Origin: Candidatus Zixiibacteriota bacterium
GTDB lineage: Bacteria; Zixibacteria; MSB-5A5; GN15; JAAZOE01
Assembly (NCBI GenBank): GCA_028700875.1
Contig: JAQVRW010000055.1
Coordinates: 1 to 11,810, forward strand
Direction: 5' to 3'
Length of the DNA: 11,810 bases
Below the pieces are notes generated by a model, which saw nothing but the letters and a program-made list of their open reading frames with translations, searched no databases and had not been told where the DNA came from. Both the position numbers and the translations under genes were made by a program. Numbering within the stretch: position 1 is the stretch's first letter; each line of letters opens with the position of its first letter. Shown here piece after piece: positions 7,195 through 11,810 of this stretch.

Positions 7195-8037
7195 CTACAA
7201 AATAGATATCTGTCTCTCAGGAATATTCAAGAGGACAAACATTTGTTCTGGACCATAGGGTCTCATCTCGACCAGATAGGAGTGTTTCTTCTGTGAACCG
7301 AACACGCTTGCTGGAATTTCACATGTGATACTGCGGTTCGAAAGAAAGCAGGATTCGATTTGATCGTGATAAGATATCGCTTCTCCAGGTTTCCAATAAT
7401 GGTGAAAGCGCTTAGATTTGATCGAGTATTTAACGACGTACGGTGAATCAGTGGATTCCGTCGCAGGATTGGGCCGTAGATACATACCGGCACACATGCC
7501 TGGATTTGACTCTATATACCGGATTGCGGTCGCCTCGAAAGAGGCCTGATATCGATCAGCCAGTCCACTGATCGACGGCACCCCAATCGGAGCGCTCATC
7601 AAGTCTTCGCGAAACGCAGCGGTCGGGAAAATCATTTTGGAGGCGTATCGGAAGGCCTCTTGTTCGAGTTTCGACATTAGTTCTTTGGCGGTCGATTCCA
7701 TGTTGCATACATAACTGTGGCCCCTATGCCAAGGTATGTCGAAATGACCACATTCGTGAAAAACGCCAAGGCGCTGCCTTCCTTCACTATCCTCGCCATT
7801 TACCCAGATAAAGGCGAAATCGTCTCCGATGCATAGACCTGCGGTCGCCGCCTTGGAAATTTCTCGCAAATGCTCCGGCAGGGGGTCGAACGTGGGGTCA
7901 TCTGTTCGGTATAGGGGGAGACCAAAATACTCCAAGATTGGTTCTACGGGGATCGGCGGTTGGGACAACCCCAGTTCCTCCAACACCCGCCCGGAGTAGA
8001 AATCGACCTTATTGCTCGGATAATAAAGTCTACTCAT
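7195..8037 (-). CDS. immA: ImmA/IrrE-family metallopeptidase
   Basis: A 280-residue protein with the zinc-peptidase signature H94-E-C-G-H98 in GVFHECGHFDIPW, an HExxH motif. The N-terminal half reads EELGLSQPPIPVEPILEYFGLPLY and ISKAATAGLCIGDDFAFIWVN. The downstream helix, EQEAFRYASKMIFPTAAF, is typical of ImmA/IrrE proteins. In ICEBs1 and related phages ImmA cleaves the XRE repressor ImmR and triggers induction. The adjacent XRE gene, overlapping by four bases (ATGA), is therefore the likely substrate. AAGGAAG inside the repressor's last codons can serve as its ribosome-binding site. The C-terminal 90 residues (from about 190) are less conserved and may sense the inducing signal, which is unknown. 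The symbol is by family and position only. Confidence 0.88.
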   Translation of the reverse strand: MSRLYYPSNKVDFYSGRVLEELGLSQPPIPVEPILEYFGLPLYRTDDPTFDPLPEHLREISKAATAGLCIGDDFAFIWVNGEDSEGRQRLGVFHECGHFDIPWHRGHSYVCNMESTAKELMSKLEQEAFRYASKMIFPTAAFREDLMSAPIGVPSISGLADRYQASFEATAIRYIESNPGMCAGMYLRPNPATESTDSPYVVKYSIKSKRFHHYWKPGEAISYHDQIESCFLSNRSITCEIPASVFGSQKKHSYLVEMRPYGPEQMFVLLNIPERQISIL

Positions 8038-8390
8038 TCTTCCTTGCTCTTTTTACTCTTTTGTTGTCCGACAAGAAATTCCACGTAATCTCGGAGTTGT
8101 TTCCGTTTGTCTTCAGGAAGCTTCTCGTACCCCCGAAAAATGAATTGGGCCGAATCATCTGCCCGTAAAGTATCGTCGAATGTCATATGCTTCAAGTCGC
8201 CGACCAAGAAGTCGGTCGTGACGCCCAGGGCCTGAGCCAATGCCTTAATGGCATCAGATTTCAACTGCTTGAGTTCGCCACTCTCGATTCGAGAAATCGT
8301 TGCCTGCGTAAGCCCCGATTTTTTGGCGAGCTGAGCCTGAGTCATGCCCTTTTCTTCCCTCTTTACCCTAATTTTTTCAGCTAAAGCCAT
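8034..8390 (-). CDS. immR: XRE-family repressor (ImmR-like)
   Basis: A 118-residue protein. The helix-turn-helix occupies about residues 5-60, with EKIRVKREEKGMTQAQLAKK, SGLTQATISRIESGE and IKALAQALGVTTDFLVG. The remainder (about 65-118) is a charged helical tail, LPEDKRKQLRDYVEFLVGQQ, that could dimerise or be the protease target. ATG 8390 is chosen because GGAGG (8396-8400) is 5 bases upstream. The in-frame GTG at 8396 overlaps that site and is unlikely. Its stop overlaps the protease start by four bases. The gene's own promoter (8414-8442) contains the dyad ATACGCGTAT between -35 and -10, which suggests autoregulation. It probably represses the rightward operon as well. The symbol is by analogy with ICEBs1. 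Confidence 0.88.
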   Translation of the reverse strand: MALAEKIRVKREEKGMTQAQLAKKSGLTQATISRIESGELKQLKSDAIKALAQALGVTTDFLVGDLKHMTFDDTLRADDSAQFIFRGYEKLPEDKRKQLRDYVEFLVGQQKSKKSKEE

Positions 8391-8395
8391 GCACA

Positions 8396-8400
8396 CCTCC
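8396..8400 (-). promoter_or_regulatory. ribosome-binding site that fixes the repressor start
   Basis: On the minus strand this reads GGAGG, 5 bases before ATG 8390. It overlaps the first base of the alternative in-frame GTG at 8396, so it excludes that codon as a start. Confidence 0.8.
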
Positions 8401-8413
8401 TACGGTTATATAA

Positions 8414-8442
8414 TATATACGCGTATGCAATCAAAGTGTCAA
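8414..8442 (-). promoter_or_regulatory. sigma-70-type promoter of the repressor-protease-recombinase operon
   Basis: On the minus strand TTGACA (8442-8437) is a perfect -35 box. Exactly 17 bases later comes TATATA (8419-8414), followed by more A/T. The promoter lies 24 bases upstream of the repressor ATG and would give a very short leader. Confidence 0.75.
8417..8426. promoter_or_regulatory. candidate operator inside the leftward promoter
   Basis: ATACGCGTAT is a perfect 10-bp palindrome that fills the -10-proximal spacer of the leftward promoter and overlaps its -10 box. A bound XRE dimer here would block RNA polymerase. The words TATACGC and ATACG recur near the rightward gene (8581-8593 and 8609-8615), so the same regulator may bind both sides. 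Confidence 0.5.
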
Positions 8443-8457
8443 GCAAAAAGGGAACGG

Positions 8458-8477
8458 ATTTCAGGGAAAACTGAAAT
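8458..8477. promoter_or_regulatory. candidate operator dyad between the divergent promoters
   Basis: ATTTCAG (8458-8464) and CTGAAAT (8471-8477) form a perfect 7-bp dyad with a 6-base centre. It lies 15 bases beyond the leftward -35 box and 36 bases before the rightward -35 box. The 20-bp span is normal for a helix-turn-helix dimer. Its half-site differs from the ATACG sites, so a second regulator might use it. Confidence 0.4.
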
Positions 8478-8513
8478 TATGTCCACCCTACCTCTAAATG
8501 TTGCGGTTTTCTC

Positions 8514-8542
8514 TTGCCTGATTACAATGGGCTGTGTATAAT
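8514..8542 (+). promoter_or_regulatory. sigma-70-type promoter of the rightward operon
   Basis: TTGCCT (8514-8519) matches the -35 consensus at four of six positions. After exactly 17 bases comes a perfect TATAAT (8537-8542). Transcription would start near 8549 and leave a leader of about 80 bases before the Cro-like gene. Confidence 0.7.
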
Positions 8543-8564
8543 GGACATGCGCCAAGGAATGGCG

Positions 8565-8615
8565 ACGGTGGCGTCGCGCCTATACGTATACGCCACCGTA
8601 TCATGAATATACGGT
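8565..8615 (+). promoter_or_regulatory. two overlapping hairpins and ATACG dyads in the leader of the Cro-like gene
   Basis: ACGGTGGCGT (8565-8574) pairs perfectly with ACGCCACCGT (8590-8599). ACCGTAT (8595-8601) pairs perfectly with ATACGGT (8609-8615), which ends just before the GGAGG at 8618-8622. The two stems share ACCGT (8595-8599), so they exclude each other. The loop of the first stem contains TATACGTATA (8581-8590), a perfect DNA palindrome. These could be DNA operators downstream of the promoter, an RNA switch on translation, or both. Confidence 0.5.
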
Positions 8616-8628
8616 ATGGAGGTAAAAG

Positions 8629-8859
8629 ATGTCAAGGCTAAACACGGAGATCAAAGGGAAGTATCGTAACCGGGTATTGCAAGTACGGCTGCAGAAGGAG
8701 ATCAAAACCCAAAAGGATCTGGCGGGACGAACGGGAATCCGTCAGTCCATTCTATGCGACATCGAAAGCAATAAGCTCTTCTTGTCGTCGATATACGCGT
8801 TGAGGATCGTCGAAGTGTTGGGTTGTTCAATTGATGACCTCTATGAAAAGAGGATCTGA
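8629..8859 (+). CDS. small XRE-family regulator (Cro-like)
   Basis: A 76-residue protein that is almost entirely one helix-turn-helix domain: YRNRVLQVRLQKEIKTQKDL, TGIRQSILCDIESNK and ALRIVEVLGCSIDDLYE. ATG 8629 is preceded by GGAGG (8618-8622) at a 6-base spacing. It is the first gene of the rightward operon and diverges from the repressor. In this position phage and ICE relatives encode Cro-type antirepressors or excision regulators, and Cro is the better fit because the HTH is XRE-type. It likely binds the shared control region to shut off the repressor promoter. The direct DNA target is not proven. Confidence 0.82.
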   Translation: MSRLNTEIKGKYRNRVLQVRLQKEIKTQKDLAGRTGIRQSILCDIESNKLFLSSIYALRIVEVLGCSIDDLYEKRI

Positions 8860-8862
8860 TCA

Positions 8863-9075
8863 TTGGCAACCGAATCCATGGATAGTGCAAACCCCGTAGA
8901 TGCTGGCCTTTCCATTTTGGCGCGGATTATCGCAAGACGTGTCTGCATGGGACAGTGTAACGATTGCCCGGATAGTGACCGCGATGAAGAAAACCCAAAT
9001 CAATATGGTGGAGATCAAGCAGTTGATTATGAAAGAATCTCAGACGACCGAATACCAATTCCGGCAAACCGTTGA
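8863..9075 (+). CDS. small hypothetical protein overlapping the primase start
   Basis: A 70-residue ORF beginning with TTG at 8863, three bases after the Cro-like stop. AAGAGG (8848-8853) lies 9 bases upstream. ATG at 8878 is an alternative start. The product has an amphipathic N-terminal segment, GLSILARIIARRV, then a cysteine pair CNDC, and an acidic tail rich in D, E and N. I recall similar ILARIIAR-containing small proteins beside XRE genes in other mobile elements, but cannot name a function. It overlaps the proposed primase start by 47 bases in another frame. Of the two overlapping frames here, this one looks more protein-like up to about 9030. It is probably real but not certain. Confidence 0.5.
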   Translation: MATESMDSANPVDAGLSILARIIARRVCMGQCNDCPDSDRDEENPNQYGGDQAVDYERISDDRIPIPANR

Positions 9076-11638
9076 GGATGTCCGGGGGCGGACTGATATT
9101 GTCCAGATCATCGGACAACACCTGCCCCTTGACCGGAATCATAAGGCGCTATGCCCCTTCCATAAAGAAACAAATCCCAGCTTCTCGGTCAATCCCAAAG
9201 GGCAGTATTTCCGCTGTTTCGGGTGTGGCACGGGCGGAGATGTGTTTACGTTCCTAATGCTGATCGAGAATAAGGGTTTCAAAGACGTTCTCGCCGATCT
9301 GGCCCGTCAGGCAGGGGTGCCGATTCCGGCAATCAGTCAAGGTGATATTGAAGCGATCAGAAGCGAACGCCTGATCGGGGAAATCCGTAATGTGACGGCC
9401 GCCTTTTATCATAGGGGCCTGACCCCTTCCGCAAGGGAATACCTGACACTGACGCGCGGGTTTACGGAGGAAACGATTTCAAAATTCATGATCGGCTATG
9501 CCGCTGGAGGGCTCAAAGAGCACCTTTTGGGCGAGAGAGGTTTTGCGGAAGAATCTTGTGTTGAAGCAGGGGTTTTGATAAAGAAGAATGATGGTATGGT
9601 TCACGACTATTTCCTCGGCCGGATCATATTCCCCAATATCCGCCGCGGCCACGTGGTTCACTTGACGGGCCGATGCCTTGACGGCAGCGAACCAAAATAC
9701 CGTCATATCCCGGGGCCAATATCATACTTGTTTAACGAGGAGTCTTTGTCTGCCAACGAACCGATAATCGCAGAAGGGGTTCCAGATTGTATCACGGCGG
9801 TTCAGGCCGGATATTCGGCGGTTGGAATCTATGGAGCAGGGGGCATCAAGGAAGAAGACGTTCCCAAATTCTCCAGATGTGAGAAAATATACATCTGCCT
9901 TGATCCCGACCAAGCCGGGGAAACAGGTGCCATGAGAATCGCCAGTATGCTGGGGCCGCGCGCTCGGATAATTCAACTCCCCGTAGGCTATGATTTGAAT
10001 GATTTTTTCAGGGAACACAGCAAAGAGGAGTTCGAGGTACTCCGGGCGGGTGCCAAGGATTTAGTCCGGCACAAAATCGACCTCATTCCATGCGATATTG
10101 ATAAAGTTGAACTCGCCGAGAAGTTGAAACCCATCCTGTCTGACCTTGCCAAAGTCGATCCCCCCATGATCGAGGCATACCTATCCTGTGAGATTAAATC
10201 GCGGTTCGGTTTGCAGAAGAATGACATTGATGCTTACCGGAAAATGATAAAGGGAGCGTTGGGTGAAACGAAATCGACCAAGGGAAGCCAGGGGGGGAAA
10301 AGCGATAAACCTGCGTATACCGCCTATTTCGATGGACTAGTTGACCTTGTGATAGCCGATGGCCAACCGGCGTTTCTGGCAAAGAAGGGTGACGGAATCG
10401 AAGTCCAGACCGAAACTGAAATCGACGGCCAGATCTACCTTCCACCTCCCAAAATGCAGATTCCCTGGCTATTGCCCCGCGCGGATAAGGTCTTGGAGTA
10501 TTTTGAAACGGACGAATTGCTCCCGCCTGAAGAACGCAATAGTGCCCTTTATGATGACCTGCGAGAGTACCACCGGAGAATATCGGAGCTGCCCGCCCCC
10601 GAATACTATGATCTGATAGCAGCTTGGGTTTTCCACACCTATCTTCTTGAGCAGTTCCAATATACGCCCATACTATGCCTATTCGCCGTCCCTGAGCGCG
10701 GCAAATCCCGCACTGGCAAGGGAATCATATATGTTGCGAACCGTGGAATGCATGTTGAATCACTGAGAGATTCTTATATCATAAGGGTGACCAACGACCT
10801 TCGTGTTTCATTGTTTTTCGATGTGAAGGATATTTGGAAGAAGGCTGAAAGGGAGGGAAGTGAAGACATTCTTCTACAGAGATTTGAGAGAGGTAGCATG
10901 GTCCCTCGCGTCCTGTATCCCGATCGAGGGCCCCTTCAGGATACCATGTATTATAAGATCTTCGGTGCCACTATCATCGGCACCAATGAAGGAGTCCATC
11001 GGATACTCGGAACTCGGGCCATTCAGATAAACATGCCTGATTCAACGCATCGATTTGAGGATGACGTAACACCCCAAGCAGCCCTTCCGCTGAAAGAAAG
11101 ATTGGTCGCATTTCGGGCCCGGCAACTCGGTATCCCTCTCCCCGACGTCCAGAAACCCTCCCAAGGAAGGCTGGGCGATATCCTCAAGCCGATACTGCAA
11201 GTCATTAGACTGGTCAGGCCGGATCGCGAAGAGGCCCTGAATAGCATGGTCAAAATGCTTGAGGGAGAGAGACAGCTCGAAAAAGCCGAAAGCACTGAAG
11301 CCCAGATCCTCCAAGCCGTTTTGTCACTCAATAGCAAAGTGGAGAATGGGATACTGCCCATAAAGTCTATTGTTGAGGTCATTAACCAGGATAAACCAGA
11401 AAGGCAAAAACATACTTCTCAGATGGTCGGTAGACGACTTTCTGCTCTAGGGATTGGGAAGGCCAAAACCACTGCTGGAGCGTCAGCTATTATCTGGAAC
11501 CAACGGCAATTGGAGCAAATTGCCGGCAAATACGGGTTGATAGAAACGTCAGTAACGCCAGTAACCTCAGTATATCCGGCACCAGATACCCAGGATACTG
11601 ACCTTACTGAGGATACTGGGGTTTTATTCAGGAAATAG
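9029..11638 (+). CDS. DnaG-type primase fused to a P-loop NTPase (primase-helicase)
   Basis: With ATG 9029 the protein has 869 residues. A CHC2 zinc finger lies near the N-terminus: C42-x2-H45 and C63-x2-C66, in LCPFHKETNPSFSV and FRCFGCGTGGDVF. A Toprim domain follows, with E249 in AEGVPD and D292-P-D294 in ICLDPDQAG, so the primase catalytic residues are intact. A basic, serine- and glycine-rich linker lies near 415-430. A Walker A motif ends in GKS (A553 to S560), a Walker B-like SLFFD has D598, and a sensor-like GATIIGTNE follows. The C-terminal 120 residues look like a winged helix. It probably primes and helps unwind DNA for element replication. In-frame starts at 8900, 8984, 9005 and TTG 9023 exist. 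I prefer 9029 or 9023 because the upstream part matches no domain and the small ORF occupies it. Confidence 0.85.
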   Translation: MKESQTTEYQFRQTVEDVRGRTDIVQIIGQHLPLDRNHKALCPFHKETNPSFSVNPKGQYFRCFGCGTGGDVFTFLMLIENKGFKDVLADLARQAGVPIPAISQGDIEAIRSERLIGEIRNVTAAFYHRGLTPSAREYLTLTRGFTEETISKFMIGYAAGGLKEHLLGERGFAEESCVEAGVLIKKNDGMVHDYFLGRIIFPNIRRGHVVHLTGRCLDGSEPKYRHIPGPISYLFNEESLSANEPIIAEGVPDCITAVQAGYSAVGIYGAGGIKEEDVPKFSRCEKIYICLDPDQAGETGAMRIASMLGPRARIIQLPVGYDLNDFFREHSKEEFEVLRAGAKDLVRHKIDLIPCDIDKVELAEKLKPILSDLAKVDPPMIEAYLSCEIKSRFGLQKNDIDAYRKMIKGALGETKSTKGSQGGKSDKPAYTAYFDGLVDLVIADGQPAFLAKKGDGIEVQTETEIDGQIYLPPPKMQIPWLLPRADKVLEYFETDELLPPEERNSALYDDLREYHRRISELPAPEYYDLIAAWVFHTYLLEQFQYTPILCLFAVPERGKSRTGKGIIYVANRGMHVESLRDSYIIRVTNDLRVSLFFDVKDIWKKAEREGSEDILLQRFERGSMVPRVLYPDRGPLQDTMYYKIFGATIIGTNEGVHRILGTRAIQINMPDSTHRFEDDVTPQAALPLKERLVAFRARQLGIPLPDVQKPSQGRLGDILKPILQVIRLVRPDREEALNSMVKMLEGERQLEKAESTEAQILQAVLSLNSKVENGILPIKSIVEVINQDKPERQKHTSQMVGRRLSALGIGKAKTTAGASAIIWNQRQLEQIAGKYGLIETSVTPVTSVYPAPDTQDTDLTEDTGVLFRK
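11550..11618. repeat. mirror-symmetric array of six CAGTA/TACTG motifs
   Basis: CAGTA begins at 11550, 11559 and 11568. Its complement TACTG begins at 11596, 11605 and 11614. Both sets are spaced exactly 9 bp, and all three pairs share one centre at 11584. The 24-base arms (11550-11573 and 11595-11618) match at 19 positions around a 21-base loop, and GGGGTTTTATT follows. It lies in the last codons of the primase gene. It may be an iteron-like protein-binding site, a replication origin, or a terminator or attenuator ahead of the gene at 11656. Confidence 0.6.
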
Positions 11639-11655
11639 GCGGGGGGATTTTCCCA

Positions 11656-11810
11656 ATGGAAGCCATTCAACTAAAGGCTCGTATTGATAGCCTTGATCCC
11701 GTTACCCACAAAGCTCTTCGGGAACGGCTGATCGCTCGCTATCGCCGGCTGACAGGCCAAGATTGTCCTGATCCTAAAGAGGGCGTGCAGGATGATCGCA
11801 ACGCTGTGCC
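11656..11810 (+). CDS. hypothetical protein, N-terminal part (3' truncated by window)
   Basis: An ORF starts at ATG 11656, 17 bases after the primase stop, and stays open to the end of the window (51 codons seen). A G-rich GGGGGGA (about 11641-11647) lies 9 bases upstream as a ribosome-binding site. The visible product begins MEAIQLKARIDSLDPVTH and continues ALRERLIARYRRLTGQD, a basic amphipathic helix, followed by an acidic stretch. I do not recognise the family. Its tight spacing and strand make it the next gene of the rightward operon, so it probably serves the replication or early functions of the element. Confidence 0.65.
   Translation, partial: MEAIQLKARIDSLDPVTHKALRERLIARYRRLTGQDCPDPKEGVQDDRNAV

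Larger units (their letters stand above)
5453..11810. mobile_element. left end of an integrated mobile genetic element (type undetermined)
   Basis: From the serine recombinase rightward, all genes are of mobile-element type: recombinase, ImmA-like protease, two XRE regulators divergent from each other, and a primase fused to an NTPase. A and T at third codon positions are clearly more common here than in the genes to the left. The left boundary must lie near the recombinase stop, between the phosphoesterase stop (5452) and 5602. Serine recombinases use very short crossover cores, so the exact junction cannot be read from one end. The right end is beyond the window. No phage structural or conjugation gene is visible, so phage, satellite, ICE and integrated plasmid all remain possible. 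Confidence 0.75.

Noticed and set aside
8391..8396. GTG at 8396 as start of the repressor
   Set aside because: The codon overlaps the GGAGG site (8396-8400) that properly serves ATG 8390.
8900..9028. N-terminal extension of the primase from ATG 8900
   Set aside because: No ribosome-binding site of note, no match to the DnaG N-terminus, and a more protein-like ORF occupies another frame there. The zinc-finger region needs only the part from about 9029.
1..11810. CRISPR array or known defence system
   Set aside because: No regularly spaced repeats of 24-40 bp with unique spacers and no cas, toxin-antitoxin, restriction or retron genes were seen. The ImmA/XRE pair is better explained as the element's own switch.

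Overview
The window looks like a chromosome segment of a Gram-negative bacterium with the left end of an integrated mobile element inserted in it. A TonB-dependent receptor at the left end implies an outer membrane. The secreted protein beside it ends in two dockerin-like calcium-binding repeats with the pattern GDANxDGxxNVGDxVYIITYVFRGGPAP. From memory this tail style is typical of the candidate phylum Zixibacteria and relatives in the FCB group. That taxonomic guess is an inference, not a search result.

Chromosomal part, about 1-5500, visibly GC-rich. It holds the 3' end of a TonB-dependent receptor gene (2-967) and a large secreted beta-helix-like protein with two dockerin repeats (1272-3068) closed by a 12-bp stem-loop. 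Next is a gene-free stretch (3069-3549) with what looks like a 182-bp non-autonomous repeat bounded by 11-bp inverted repeats. A leftward OmpR/PhoB-type response regulator (3550-4254) with no kinase beside it, and a divergent calcineurin-type metallophosphoesterase (4484-5452), complete this part.

Mobile part, about 5500-11810, less GC-rich. A leftward operon encodes an XRE repressor (8034-8390), an ImmA/IrrE-type metalloprotease (7195-8037) and a large serine recombinase (5602-7185). The coding regions overlap or nearly touch, and ribosome-binding sites sit over the preceding stop region. Divergent from it is a rightward operon: a Cro-like XRE protein (8629-8859), a small overlapping ORF (8863-9075), a DnaG-type primase fused to a P-loop NTPase (9029-11638), and a gene running off the window (11656 onward). 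The divergent control region (8391-8628) has recognisable -35/-10 boxes for both directions, several short dyads built on ATACG/CGTAT half-sites, and two overlapping hairpins in the leader of the Cro-like gene.

Working model: the XRE repressor holds the element silent, the ImmA-like protease relieves repression under some signal, and the rightward operon then supplies replication functions. The recombinase is tied to the repressor operon. The gene order int-immA-immR facing a rightward operon matches the control end of ICEBs1-like elements and temperate phages, but with a serine recombinase. No capsid, relaxase or conjugation gene is visible, so the window cannot say whether the element is a phage, a phage satellite, an ICE or an integrated plasmid. 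The most distinctive unexplained structure is a mirror-symmetric set of six CAGTA/TACTG motifs at exact 9-bp spacing inside the 3' end of the primase gene.
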